Shown in pieces: positions 33,622 through 42,546 of a DNA stretch of 64,000 bases. The notes beneath the pieces are model-generated. The model was not told the origin of the DNA. It made no database searches and saw only the letters and a list, made by a program, of their open reading frames with translations. Origin of the DNA: Methanoregula sp. (GTDB lineage: Archaea; Halobacteriota; Methanomicrobia; Methanomicrobiales; Methanospirillaceae); NCBI GenBank assembly GCA_041645435.1, contig JBAZQB010000001.1, positions 711,585 through 775,584 on the forward strand, given 5' to 3'. The position numbers and the translations under genes are program-made. Numbering within the stretch: the stretch's first letter is position 1; each line of letters starts with the position of its first letter.

Positions 33622-34938
33622 ATGAAAAAACTGCTGTTTCTCATAAGTATCGTTCTTTGCCTGTTGCTGGTATCAGTCCCTGCGGTCAGCGCGATTGGCG
33701 GGGATCAGGGATGGATTGAGATCCGCTGTAATGTGGATGGTGCAAGGGTATCTTTCGATGGCGTGGAAAAGGGAGTGATCAGCGGGGGTTCATTCACGGT
33801 CCCGGTGTACTCCACTGCGACTCCGTATCATTCTTTCTCCGTGGAAAAAAGTGGTTACACCCCTTATAGTGGAGAACTCTCGATGCCGGGAGCCGGTGAG
33901 ACAAGGACCTATTATGCCACGTTAAACCCTATTCCCACACCGGTTCCTCCGGTCAATTATGGATCTATCTATGTTGAATCATCACCATCCGGCGCCTCAA
34001 TTTACTTCAATGGCAACTACCGGGGAAGTGCACCCCTCACGATAAGCGAAGTCTGGCCGGGAAGTTACTCGATACAGGCTGAAATGAACGGGTATCACAC
34101 GTACACGACAACAACTTCGGTGTCATCCGGAACACGTTCAGATGTGTTTTGTTCCCTCTCTCCACTGGATACTTCGGGCGCACTCTATGTGATTTCCGAT
34201 CCCTCAAACTCAAAAGTGGTTCTGGACGGCATGTACCGTGGAACGACACCCATTACGCTCAACAACCTTGCATCCGGAACCCACATCATCGAACTTGACC
34301 ATGCAGGGTATTATGACTGGAAATCAACCGTCACGGTACCGGCAGGCGGCACTAGAACGGTCTCGGGCACCCTCAATCCTATCCCCATAAGCAATGTCGG
34401 GTGGGTGTATGTTTCATCAAGCCCCGGTGGCGCATCGGTTACCCTGGATGGTAACAATTACGGACAAACCCCGTCAAGCGGCTCATTGAAACTGAATAAC
34501 ATTGGTATCGGCGATCATACCGTTGTTCTCACACTTACCGGTTACCAGAAATATACGACCACGGTTTCGGTAAATGCAAACACGGTTTCAGAAATCAACG
34601 CTATTCTTACACGTGAGGGACCAAAACCCGGCAATGGTGAATTATCGGTCTCCTCAACTCCCTCCGGGGCTAACGTATTTATTGATAACAATTTTGTAGG
34701 AATTACTCCGTTAACAATAAAAGAGATACCTGCAGGAAGTCATGTTGTAATAGTTCGCCTTGCCTGGTACCAGGATTACCAGATTACAACCACAGTAAAT
34801 GCTGGTGCCACCAGCACGGTTGTTGCTGGAATGTCACCGGTTACCTCAACAACACCGCAGAAATCCGGTACAATCCCGTTACTGGCATGTGGCGCTCTTC
34901 TCATCCTGGCGCTATTCTGCATCAGAAAAAGCCAGTAA
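33622..34938 (+). CDS. Surface protein with five PEGA domains and C-terminal anchor
   Basis: A 438-residue exported protein. ATG 33622 opens a signal peptide (MKKLLFLISIVLCLLLVSVP, cleavage near residue 27). Five PEGA-type beta domains follow, recognisable by GWIEIRCNVDGARVSFDG, GSIYVESSPSGASIYFNG, GALYVISDPSNSKVVLDG, GWVYVSSSPGGASVTLDG and GELSVSSTPSGANVFIDN, with Pro/Thr linkers. A final helix (IPLLACGALLILALFCI) and RKSQ end the chain, so it is membrane-anchored outside the cell. PEGA proteins are common in Methanomicrobiales; adhesion or envelope structure is the usual guess. The longer frame upstream to 33445 overlaps the methyltransferase gene and is not used. Confidence 0.85.
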   Translation: MKKLLFLISIVLCLLLVSVPAVSAIGGDQGWIEIRCNVDGARVSFDGVEKGVISGGSFTVPVYSTATPYHSFSVEKSGYTPYSGELSMPGAGETRTYYATLNPIPTPVPPVNYGSIYVESSPSGASIYFNGNYRGSAPLTISEVWPGSYSIQAEMNGYHTYTTTTSVSSGTRSDVFCSLSPLDTSGALYVISDPSNSKVVLDGMYRGTTPITLNNLASGTHIIELDHAGYYDWKSTVTVPAGGTRTVSGTLNPIPISNVGWVYVSSSPGGASVTLDGNNYGQTPSSGSLKLNNIGIGDHTVVLTLTGYQKYTTTVSVNANTVSEINAILTREGPKPGNGELSVSSTPSGANVFIDNNFVGITPLTIKEIPAGSHVVIVRLAWYQDYQITTTVNAGATSTVVAGMSPVTSTTPQKSGTIPLLACGALLILALFCIRKSQ

Positions 34939-35249
34939 TCTTTTTTTTAGGGGGAAGTATCAATAAAAACCCTGGTTTTTTTTATTTTTACAATAGAAAT
35001 TTCGAAAAATTCCTTGACTAAAAGTTATACGAAAAAAGTGACAGTTGTTGACGAGTGTTGCTTTTTTCTGTGACTGATTCCTGTTTCAGTACTACGACAG
35101 GGTGGGATTACCGTAGCGGCTGAGGCAAAGACCGGGCCAAAGACCTCATGAGCATGAAAACAATTTACTCGAATATGAATTACTAAAAATCTTATGCAAA
35201 AATCAGGGGCTAAAATAACACATTGCCCAAAAAAATGCAAAACAGAGAT
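34939..35249. other. Intergenic region between convergent surface-protein genes
   Basis: About 310 bp between two genes that end toward each other. T-rich tracts at 34940-34948 and 34975-34990 probably terminate the plus-strand transcript. Nothing gene-like is seen; an open frame on the minus strand has no protein features. Confidence 0.5.
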
Positions 35250-36113
35250 TTATTGCCGGATTATTTTTCGCAGAACCATACAACCGCTAACGGCAAGTCC
35301 CGTGATCAGGAGGCCAAACCCGGGCACGGGGAGTAAACCTGAGGGTGCCGGGGTTGATTGTGCAGTATACTGGAGGAATACAAATACATTGGTTGTTTTG
35401 CCCTCAACAATGGCAACGGTTTTTGTTACGGATTGAAAACCTTCTTTCTGGAACAGCAGCGTATGGGACCCTGTCGGGATGTCAGAAAACATCCCGGGAG
35501 AATCTCCGACATAAGTCCCATCGATATAAACCTGAACAATTGCCGGTGAAGCAGTAACATTTATTCTGCCATTCGTATCTGGTGTTGATGCAACAGAAGG
35601 TTTTGAAGGGTCAATTACGATATGGGTAAGTGCCGGGAGAACCGCTGCGTTTGTAAATTCCCTTTTATAGGCATCAGGGAAAAAAATGGTGCTCTTGGCG
35701 GGTGCAAAATCAGCAGTCACAACGCTACTAAGCGCAGAATTTTTTAAGGCAATCTCTGCTTTCTGAAAATTCATGGAAGCAGTACGATATTGCGTCCCTT
35801 GTGGCACATCCTGCGTTTCAGCAAATTTCTTCAAGAGCAGGGTAGCCTTCGTTTTGTCCATGGATAGGATAACCGGCGGTTCTGAACTGGAGGTAAGACC
35901 TTTTTTAAGTTCTTCTTCCAGCATGGATTGTGGTATAGCATTTTCTAAAAAACCTTCCAGGGTAAATTTGAAACTTGCAGTGGCATCCCCGCTTTTATCG
36001 ATAGTAATATCCAGGGAATTTACCGTGAATGCATGAACCGGTAAGATAAAAAATACGGCAAGACATGCAAGGGATAGAATGCGGAACAGGTTTGCAGAAA
36101 CGGTGTGTGACAT
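35250..36113 (-). CDS. PEGA-domain surface protein with PGF-type C-terminal sorting signal
   Basis: A 287-residue protein with a signal peptide (FRILSLACLAVFFILPVHA), a novel N-terminal domain of about 150 residues (starts FTVNSLDITIDKSGDATASF), a single PEGA domain (GRINVTASPAIVQVYIDG through HTLLFQKEGFQSVTKTV), and a C-terminal segment LPVPGFGLLITGLAVSGC followed by MVLRKIIRQ. PGF, a hydrophobic helix and basic residues make a PGF-CTERM-like signal, which in archaea is processed by archaeosortase A and replaced by a lipid anchor. That processing is inferred. It is divergent from the DedA gene. Confidence 0.78.
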   Translation of the reverse strand: MSHTVSANLFRILSLACLAVFFILPVHAFTVNSLDITIDKSGDATASFKFTLEGFLENAIPQSMLEEELKKGLTSSSEPPVILSMDKTKATLLLKKFAETQDVPQGTQYRTASMNFQKAEIALKNSALSSVVTADFAPAKSTIFFPDAYKREFTNAAVLPALTHIVIDPSKPSVASTPDTNGRINVTASPAIVQVYIDGTYVGDSPGMFSDIPTGSHTLLFQKEGFQSVTKTVAIVEGKTTNVFVFLQYTAQSTPAPSGLLPVPGFGLLITGLAVSGCMVLRKIIRQ

Positions 36114-36309
36114 TGTTATTATTCTCCATAAGGGATGGTCAAATGGATATGATGAAAATATTTTTGGTGCTGATTCCCGATATATGTTTTCAGTCTGCGG
36201 TTTTTATGAAGTATTTATCATAATTACAAGTGAATTTGCCGTGAATTTATTAAGAAACTACAGAAACTCAATTTAATATAGAGAACGAACCCATATTTTT
36301 TCACTACAC

Positions 36310-36978
36310 ATGTTCGATTCTTTGATCAATATTTTTCTCCATCTTGACCAGAATATGATCTCTGTTGTCCACGAATATGGAATGTGGACCTACCTTATTC
36401 TGTTCTGCATCATTTTTTTAGAGACCGGCTTTGTCATTATGCCCTTCCTTCCCGGGGACTCCCTTCTTTTTGTTGCAGGCGCAGCCGCAGCGAGCGGGAT
36501 CATGGATCTCCAGTGGCTTTTTATTGCGATCATTTTAGGTGCAGTACTGGGAGATACGGTAAATTACTGGATCGGGAATTATATCGGCCTGCATGTATTC
36601 CTTGAAAAGTTCCCCACACTTGTCAAAAAAGAGTATATTGACCGTACATACATGTTCTATGAAAAATACGGGGGTGCAACGATCTTTGTTGCACGTTTTG
36701 TCCCGTTGGTGCGGACCTTTGCACCATTCCTTGCGGGCGTGGGATCGATGCACTACTCCCGGTTCCTGTTCTATAATGTTCTGGGTGCTGTATGCTGGAC
36801 TGCGGGGGTAGTTCTTGCCGGATATTATTTTGGTTCATTTACGATAGTAAAAGAAAATATGAGCCTTTTGATTATCGCTGTTATTGCCATGAGTGCGATT
36901 ACCATCCTGTTCATACTCTACGGCATTATTTCCGGGTACCTGGAGAAGAGAAAAACGGCAGATTCCCGGAAAGAATAA
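36310..36978 (+). CDS. DedA family membrane protein
   Basis: A 222-residue integral membrane protein of the DedA/SNARE-associated family. It shows the hallmark FLETGFVIMPFLPGDSLLFVAGAAAASG at residues 39-66, a re-entrant region with GDTVNYWIGNYIG, and FVARFVPLVRTFAPFLAGVGSMHYSRFLFYN-type motifs around 120-155. Members are lipid scramblases or transporters involved in envelope homeostasis; recent work links some to undecaprenyl phosphate or polyprenyl lipid recycling. The exact substrate here is unknown. A TTTAATATA box at 36273-36281 suggests a near-leaderless start. Confidence 0.88.
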   Translation: MFDSLINIFLHLDQNMISVVHEYGMWTYLILFCIIFLETGFVIMPFLPGDSLLFVAGAAAASGIMDLQWLFIAIILGAVLGDTVNYWIGNYIGLHVFLEKFPTLVKKEYIDRTYMFYEKYGGATIFVARFVPLVRTFAPFLAGVGSMHYSRFLFYNVLGAVCWTAGVVLAGYYFGSFTIVKENMSLLIIAVIAMSAITILFILYGIISGYLEKRKTADSRKE

Positions 36979-37346
36979 TTACGTTTTTTTCTGGTAATAT
37001 ATTGGTAATTTTGATATTGAGCGGATTGCAAAGATGGGGGCTGACGCCCCCATGCCCCCAAATACGATGCATCCCGCCGCCCCCGCGGTGGATCAGTCGG
37101 TTTAAATCTGGAGCAATGTCTTTATCCGCTTCTTATCAGATCTCCATCTCTGAAATGTGCTGAATAAACCTCCCCGCCCAGCGAGGCCCCGACGAGGCGG
37201 CCGAGCGACCCCCGAAGGGGGTGGGAAGCATCACAATCAAAATTGAATGGTATACTAATCTCTTCAAAATAACGATAATCCTTTCACTCAGGCCTTCATA
37301 CGGGACTGAACGTTTCACATACTCCGAAATGAGAGACTATGAAAAA
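36979..37346. other. Intergenic region with GC-rich hairpins
   Basis: About 370 bp between DedA and the convergent GHMP gene. ATGGGGG (37034-37040) and CCCCCAT (37047-37053) form a 7-bp hairpin with loop CTGACG. A second hairpin, ACCCCC/GGGGGT with GAA loop, lies at 37208-37222, next to a very GC-rich block (37165-37225) with CGAGGC repeated. The GC content contrasts with flanking AT-rich DNA. It may be an extragenic repeat or a bidirectional terminator; no coding frame is convincing. Confidence 0.5.
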
Positions 37347-38426
37347 TTATTTTTTGTGGGCAATCGTCATGCCCTTGTTATCGACTTTCGTGCTGATAGT
37401 GACGCTCAGGCCAAGAGGTTTGAGTAGTTTGTCCATGGCTTTCCGGTCAAGTGCGGTGACTACGGCAATAGAAGGACCTACCGAACTCATACCGACAAAT
37501 TCGAGTTTTTTCTCCCGAAGCTGGCTCATGTAATGATAGATCCCGTAACTGTGGTGCTCCACTTCAGCTCGTTTGGATCCCCGGAACTCGATCTCCCAGA
37601 CCACATCGCCAGCTTTTTTTATGTCATCGTTTTCAAGTGCGGGTACAAGGTCCATCAAGAAGAGATATGCCTTAAGTTCGCGGTCACGGTAATCCAATGT
37701 CCGTGCCTTGTTCATCAGGAGATTGAATTCCTGCGTCCCGGCCGATGAAATGTCTGTGGGGGGGATTATAATATGCACATTCTTTCCTTCGGCAAAGGAG
37801 TGATGGTAGACCAGCGAGAGCTCATCGCCCATGATTGCCATGCCACCATGGGTACTTACCGCAGGGCCGACACCGGTCTCGAATCCAAAAGCAACATTAC
37901 CATCTGTGGTCTCTTCAACATAATTATGACCGATTAAATGGCGGAGCTGGGTATTGGTGAGCGGAGAACCCACGGCAACATTCATTGCAGTAGCTACTGC
38001 AATCATGACGGTGCTGGTTGATCCAAGGCCCACATGTTTCTGTTCATGATCGGTTGCCGTGATGGTAAATCCGCCGGTATATCCGACCGCCTTTTTGAAC
38101 ACGGCGACGAAGTTCTCGATGATAGGTGCACGCCCATAATTGATCGAGATTTCTTTTTTTGTACATTCAACCGTTGCAGTACAATAACACTGTATTGCAA
38201 ACCCGATGCCACCGCCGCCCGGGTGATCCGGGGCAAAGCGGTTCATGTCCAGGACGGTCAGGTGGATGCGTGCCGGGGCTTTGACAGTTACTTTCCCATT
38301 TACCGGTGCCAGTTTGAACTTCTTCTTCTCAAGCCCGAGCGTTTTTAAAATTGTTTTTGGAGCGAAAGACTTGAACTCGTACTCCACGAGATCCAGATCC
38401 CCACCGCGGATTTTCATGATCGGCAT
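37347..38426 (-). CDS. GHMP-superfamily protein, beta-RFAP synthase (MptG)-like
   Basis: A 359-residue protein of the GHMP kinase-like family. Residues about 48-120 hold VKAPARIHLTVLDMNRFAPDHPGGGGIGFA, matching the N-terminus of beta-ribofuranosylaminobenzene 5'-phosphate synthase; the glycine-rich loop is HVGLGSTSTVMIAVATAMN near 150, and MSSVGPSIAVVTALD lies near the C-terminus. MptG makes the first committed intermediate of tetrahydromethanopterin. An unusual extra 45 residues at the N-terminus (EYEFKSFAPKTILKTLGLEKKKFK) are present. A different GHMP activity is possible. It lies 15 bp downstream of a DUF2148 gene on the same strand, so they are probably one operon. Confidence 0.68.
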   Translation of the reverse strand: MPIMKIRGGDLDLVEYEFKSFAPKTILKTLGLEKKKFKLAPVNGKVTVKAPARIHLTVLDMNRFAPDHPGGGGIGFAIQCYCTATVECTKKEISINYGRAPIIENFVAVFKKAVGYTGGFTITATDHEQKHVGLGSTSTVMIAVATAMNVAVGSPLTNTQLRHLIGHNYVEETTDGNVAFGFETGVGPAVSTHGGMAIMGDELSLVYHHSFAEGKNVHIIIPPTDISSAGTQEFNLLMNKARTLDYRDRELKAYLFLMDLVPALENDDIKKAGDVVWEIEFRGSKRAEVEHHSYGIYHYMSQLREKKLEFVGMSSVGPSIAVVTALDRKAMDKLLKPLGLSVTISTKVDNKGMTIAHKK

Positions 38427-38441
38427 ATGTAACAGTTCCTG

Positions 38442-38996
38442 TTATGAGCGATCGAAGAAAATGTTTTTGCCTGTAGCAGAGAGGGGAATCGCATAGGCAA
38501 CCGTACAATCCTTTCCCAAAAGCCCGAGATCGATAGCGGCTACACCGCCGGAATACATAATCCGGTTATCGACATTATGAATCTGGGCGGTTTTTACTGC
38601 CGAGCCAAGGGCAATGCCGAGGTCAGCCATCCGTATAGCGCAGTTGGGCCCGGAATACGGCGTGGTTTTCTTGTTCTTGCGCTTTTTGCATTCCATTGCC
38701 ATCTCCGCACAGGTCGCAAACCCACACGCACCGCAATTGATGCCGACAATGACATCACCCCGTGCACCAACCAGGACGCACGCATCACTTGCTGAAATGT
38801 TCTTTGCATCTCTTTTGAAAAAACCAATATCGCGTTCTTCTCCCAGTTCGGAAAGTCGGGTAGCCAGCGTGGACACTTCCTTTCCGGTAAGCACCCTGAT
38901 ACTAATCGTATCCACTCCTTTTCCTTTCGGGGCGGTGCGAGCGGCAAGGGCCATGAGACCGGCAACTACCGTCACTGCTGTCTTTTCAAGAGTCAT
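38442..38996 (-). CDS. DUF2148 ferredoxin-domain protein
   Basis: A 184-residue protein. The N-terminal half has helix and strand character (AVTVVAGLMALAARTAPKGKG), and the central INCGACGFATCAEMAMECKK, followed by SGPNCAIRMADLGIALGSAV, is the DUF2148 cysteine pattern suggestive of an iron-sulfur cluster. Members occur in anaerobic archaea and bacteria and their role is unknown. It precedes the MptG-like gene by 15 bp, which suggests a shared transcript and possibly a link with cofactor metabolism. Confidence 0.75.
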   Translation of the reverse strand: MTLEKTAVTVVAGLMALAARTAPKGKGVDTISIRVLTGKEVSTLATRLSELGEERDIGFFKRDAKNISASDACVLVGARGDVIVGINCGACGFATCAEMAMECKKRKNKKTTPYSGPNCAIRMADLGIALGSAVKTAQIHNVDNRIMYSGGVAAIDLGLLGKDCTVAYAIPLSATGKNIFFDRS

Positions 38997-39100
38997 ATGA
39001 AAATATTGTAACCGGACAGATGAAAAATGGTGAGGATATTATGTCGTGTCTTTTACAATAAGAAAAAGAAAAAATGTTCCATCAGAAGGTATTGTTTTTC

Positions 39101-39385
39101 TTACTCATCAGGTTCAAAAACAGCCCTGTCTGTATCCGATGGAGAGGTGTTCCATACCTGCCAGCACAAACCGGCAATACAGATCAGGATACATAGAGCC
39201 AGCAGGATTGCACTGAAAATATTCTCTGCAATTAGCAGGTTGACGGGAATTTGCATTCCCAATTTGTCGTTTACGATACCTATTCCCAGAGCCACGATAA
39301 GAAACAAAATCGTACCAATGATACAGCCAAGAATTACTGCTGCAGCAATACGCAGCATGTTTGGCCTTTCTGCTTTTTCTGCCAT
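39101..39385 (-). CDS. Small membrane protein with two helices
   Basis: A 94-residue protein with two predicted membrane helices: MLRIAAAVILGCIIGTILFLIVALGIGIV and LLIAENIFSAILLALCILICIAGLCW. The cytoplasmic start (MAEKAERP) and acidic tail (SPSDTDRAVFEPDE) are short. No family is recognised. It has no operon partners, lying about 105 bp from the DUF2148 gene. Confidence 0.6.
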   Translation of the reverse strand: MAEKAERPNMLRIAAAVILGCIIGTILFLIVALGIGIVNDKLGMQIPVNLLIAENIFSAILLALCILICIAGLCWQVWNTSPSDTDRAVFEPDE

Positions 39386-39676
39386 AGTGTCAGTATCTCT
39401 CGCCCGATATTTAGTAATTGGTGCTCTGCTGAAACCTTAAAGAAAAACAAGCAGTCACTCTTTAGGTTTCAGTACGTTGTGCTTTCATTCTTGATGGTTT
39501 GGTATCTCCTTGTATTACGATAACCATCAGATTGTTGATAAAATCCCATACTGGGGATCAAGGGGGCGCTTCTCTTGGGAAATCTCCCCTCTGGAAGAGA
39601 GCCATGATTTTTAAGAGGGAGAGTAAAGGCAGACCGACAAAAAATTTCTATGAAAAGAATAAGAGAGAGAAATAAT

Positions 39677-39844
39677 ATGGCGGAGAAAAAGAAATGCGAG
39701 TACTGTGAAAAGGACGCTATCGGGTACCAGGGATTTGGGTGTTGCTCAGCATACGTATGTCTTGAACATGCCGATAACTTCGTTCTTAATCTTAAACCCG
39801 GCGGGAAACTGAGTTCGGGTGATTGTTACTTTGAACGGTTCTGA
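39677..39844 (+). CDS. Small cysteine-rich zinc-binding protein
   Basis: A 55-residue protein beginning MAEKKKCEYCEKDAIGYQ. Four to six cysteines (CEYC, GCCSAYVC, later GDC) with ECLEHAD-like VCLEHADNF make a likely zinc site of B-box or treble-clef character. No specific family is known to me. ATG 39677 follows a GAGAGA stretch; an upstream in-frame ATG at 39650 would add MKRIRERNN. A TTTTTAAGAG box at 39608 may be the promoter. A short imperfect hairpin at 39570-39605 lies upstream. Confidence 0.6.
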   Translation: MAEKKKCEYCEKDAIGYQGFGCCSAYVCLEHADNFVLNLKPGGKLSSGDCYFERF

Positions 39845-39977
39845 ATCACCGGTTTATCCTGCATCACCAGAAAGGGGCAGGTGTAAGAAGCATCTGCTTT
39901 ACGTTTCCATTACCGTATATCCACGGTTTTATTAGATAGATCGTTTTTGATCTTATGCATCAATACCAAAAAAAAGG

Positions 39978-40226
39978 TTATGCTTTTTTCGCAATGAGCG
40001 TTATACCACCCAAAGCCGCGAGAACTGCAATGATATTCACAACCGCGATGAGGTCCGGACCAAGACCGATGATATTGAAGTAATCATACAACGCGAATAG
40101 CAGGAACGCAACTGCAAAGAGATATCCTGCCGGTTTTTTCAGAACGCCACCGATGTAACATCCGACAATCACAATAAGGAACTCAATAATAATAGAGATT
40201 GGCGTGAGTATGTCAACAAGTATCAT
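39978..40226 (-). CDS. Small membrane protein with three helices
   Basis: An 82-residue hydrophobic protein: ILTPISIIIEFLIVIVGCYIGGVL, AGYLFAVAFLLFALYDYFNIIGL and LIAVVNIIAVLAALGGITLIA, ending in KKA. I do not recognise a family. Similar short proteins are scattered in Methanomicrobiales genomes. It is flanked by convergent and same-strand genes with no clear operon. Confidence 0.6.
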   Translation of the reverse strand: MILVDILTPISIIIEFLIVIVGCYIGGVLKKPAGYLFAVAFLLFALYDYFNIIGLGPDLIAVVNIIAVLAALGGITLIAKKA

Positions 40227-40335
40227 ACAGATCCCTTTTTTTTGACAGATTTAATATTTTTGATGACCCCTTCCGATTATGGGTTCAATAGAGCGGGATA
40301 AGGGAGGTTTGCTTTTTTTTAATGTATGAATATAA

Positions 40336-41424
40336 TTATGGCGATCTGCCAATCGAGGTATTGACATACACAATTTCATTGGTGTACCAAGTCAGATATA
40401 CCGATGAATTGGCGATCTCCTTATTTCCCTGCAATGAATACAGGTGTAAATCAATTTTTACGGGTTTCTTATTCCGTTCAGGATCAGTTCCGGGATACGT
40501 CCAGTGGATATCCTTTGCAGTATCGTCGTACACGGGATTTCCCAATATGGTGACTTCAGACGTTGATGGAATAACCCTGATGAAATAGCCATAATCGGCA
40601 GACCAGGTATGTCTGCTTGCCAGTAATTCACGCCCGGAGATATTCGTGATTTCGAGCCGCAATCCTTTTGCCGATGAGATATGCGGGGAGAAATACTGCG
40701 GGTCTGCCTGTATTTTTATATTCCCGGAAAAAGCATCCGCATTATCAAAAAACCGGGGAAGAGCAAAGGGAATGAAGACAAGAAATCCTATTACCAGAAG
40801 GGTAAATACAACCACGCTCAGCCGGGGGAATTTTTCCAGTCCCGGAATATTTCCGGTAATTTTTTTCCCGATATTCCAGCCTAAAAATGCATAGATAGCC
40901 AGCGGAATACAGGTGAGTCCCGTGATAGCCGCAAAAAGCCATGAATATTTATTGGGGATCAAGGGCATTATCAGGATAAAAAACAGCGTCAGGCCAAACC
41001 ACATCGGCACTAAACAGAGAAGTAGTACAGAGCGCTGGGAATCACCATCATACCAGGTAATAAGCGTCCGGGACCAGAGAGTAATTTTTTTCCGGATATT
41101 TTCGGTATCCCTGCCTTCGATGATCAGGCCAAATATCAAAATAAAACAGATCGTTAAGAATACCGCTCCAAAAAAAATGATAATGGAAAGGAACAAGGGG
41201 AGGAGGCTGTCCGTATCGGTAATCCAGGATGCCCCCAGAATACGGGTCCCCATATTGGGTATAAGGGAGATCATGGTTCCGGTTATACCAACCATCGTGA
41301 AAAAACGAAAATTTTCCCATAAAAAATGCCGGATGGTAAAGGGATTTTTTATCTTTTTTTTACACGAGGGGCATTCACTGTCAGGAGAGGATAGTTCCCT
41401 GCCGCAATCGGGACATATTTTCAT
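40336..41424 (-). CDS. Zinc-ribbon membrane protein, function unknown
   Basis: A 362-residue protein that starts with a zinc ribbon (MKICPDCGRELSSPDSECPSCKKK) followed by five or six membrane helices (for instance LFLSIIIFFGAVFLTICFIL and WLFAAITGLTCIPLAIYAF) and an extracellular C-terminal beta domain of about 120 residues (YFSPHISSAKGLRLEITNISGREL). The start at ATG 41424 is favoured over GTG 41442 because the zinc ribbon begins there and a TTTATAAAATTT box lies about 25 bp upstream. Proteins that join a zinc ribbon to membrane helices are frequent in this lineage; none has a proven role. Confidence 0.72.
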   Translation of the reverse strand: MKICPDCGRELSSPDSECPSCKKKIKNPFTIRHFLWENFRFFTMVGITGTMISLIPNMGTRILGASWITDTDSLLPLFLSIIIFFGAVFLTICFILIFGLIIEGRDTENIRKKITLWSRTLITWYDGDSQRSVLLLCLVPMWFGLTLFFILIMPLIPNKYSWLFAAITGLTCIPLAIYAFLGWNIGKKITGNIPGLEKFPRLSVVVFTLLVIGFLVFIPFALPRFFDNADAFSGNIKIQADPQYFSPHISSAKGLRLEITNISGRELLASRHTWSADYGYFIRVIPSTSEVTILGNPVYDDTAKDIHWTYPGTDPERNKKPVKIDLHLYSLQGNKEIANSSVYLTWYTNEIVYVNTSIGRSP

Positions 41425-41655
41425 TATGCTTTTGTGTAACACGTTAAATTTTATAAATGATTTTATGTTACCGGAAATTTTCGTCGTATTTTGATCGCGT
41501 CCCGTTTTATGGGGTTCTGGATAGGGCGGGCTCTTAAAATATGCACTGATAGAGAGCAGTTGAGCGGGCGATCGCTGCCGGATCGACAGGACAATTCCGG
41601 AATTGAACGATGGGCTGATTTGGAGTTGCTCGGGAAAATGAGACCGGGTAATAGG

Positions 41656-42546
41656 TTACCGGAAAAGGTCATGGAGATAAAACCGGTACTGACCGAGTTT
41701 TCCCTCGAAATTTGATGCGCCGATGTACATGACCGTCCCGGTTTCAGTCGCAGCCTGGATGCCGGTTTTCATTGCATTCCTGATGGAGCTCTCATCGATA
41801 CCATTCAAAACGATCTCATATACTGAAGCCACTCCTTCAGGGACTAACGAATCGGGGATTCGATCCTTGAGAGTAGGACACCAGGCATGGTTGGTGCTTG
41901 CCGGCATCGGGAAACGATAGTTTTTGCACCCTACCTTTGAACCGCTGCCAACAATACCACCCGCAAAACTGGTTATAACACCATGAATGCCGGTTATTTT
42001 TTTTACTGCAGCAACGGCGCCGGAAAGTGCCGACTGCTGGTCTTTTCCCATGACCAGAAAGTTCCCGCCGGCAATACCCTTTACGGTCCCAAAACGTTCC
42101 TCTCCCACATAATCGCCTTCCATAACCGGGATCTTCCAGCATTTCCTGCCACCAACCATGCACCGCTCTTCATACCGGTCCCCAAAATAGTGCATTTTTG
42201 AAAAGAACCGAAAATCAGCATCAGGAAAACCGTCAAAAGCTGATGCTGTCGGTGTGGGAAGGACACACTGGGAGATCCTGCCCGCGACATGTGATTTCAT
42301 GTTCTTCTTTTCCGAACAGATCAGTATCGAGATTCCGGGTCTGCTATCCGGGGTCTCTTCTGGAGTGAGATATCGTTCAATCCCAGCTTCACAGGGGCAC
42401 CCGATCTTGGATGTCGCAAACCCGGTCGCTTCTACAGCTGCCTTGTACGCCCACTCTGTTGTTGCTGCCGTGATGATAATCCGCGACAGCCAGACCGGGA
42501 ATGCCTCTGCAAAGGTGTCAAGTATCCCGGTGCCGTTGATCTCCAT
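41656..42546 (-). CDS. ftr: Formylmethanofuran:tetrahydromethanopterin formyltransferase
   Basis: Ftr moves the formyl group from formylmethanofuran to N5 of tetrahydromethanopterin, the second step of CO2 reduction to methane. The 296-residue protein matches family length. Visible blocks are GTGILDTFAEAFPVWLSRIIITA, FATSKIGCPCEAGIE, YEERCMVGGRKCWKIPVMEGD and SFAGGIVGSGSKVGCKNY. GGTGAG precedes ATG 42546. Its start overlaps the end of a 5-formyltetrahydrofolate cyclo-ligase family gene by 29 bp, so they form one transcript. Methanogens often have more than one ftr copy; whether this is the main one cannot be told. Confidence 0.93.
   Translation of the reverse strand: MEINGTGILDTFAEAFPVWLSRIIITAATTEWAYKAAVEATGFATSKIGCPCEAGIERYLTPEETPDSRPGISILICSEKKNMKSHVAGRISQCVLPTPTASAFDGFPDADFRFFSKMHYFGDRYEERCMVGGRKCWKIPVMEGDYVGEERFGTVKGIAGGNFLVMGKDQQSALSGAVAAVKKITGIHGVITSFAGGIVGSGSKVGCKNYRFPMPASTNHAWCPTLKDRIPDSLVPEGVASVYEIVLNGIDESSIRNAMKTGIQAATETGTVMYIGASNFEGKLGQYRFYLHDLFR

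Noticed and set aside
35025..35240. Minus-strand 71-codon frame between the PEGA genes
   Set aside because: No ribosome site or promoter, odd composition, and it lies in a probable termination zone of convergent genes.
41491..41715. A plus-strand frame of 74 codons upstream of and overlapping the end of ftr
   Set aside because: It opens in a gap, overlaps the ftr 3' end, and its composition looks like shadow coding.
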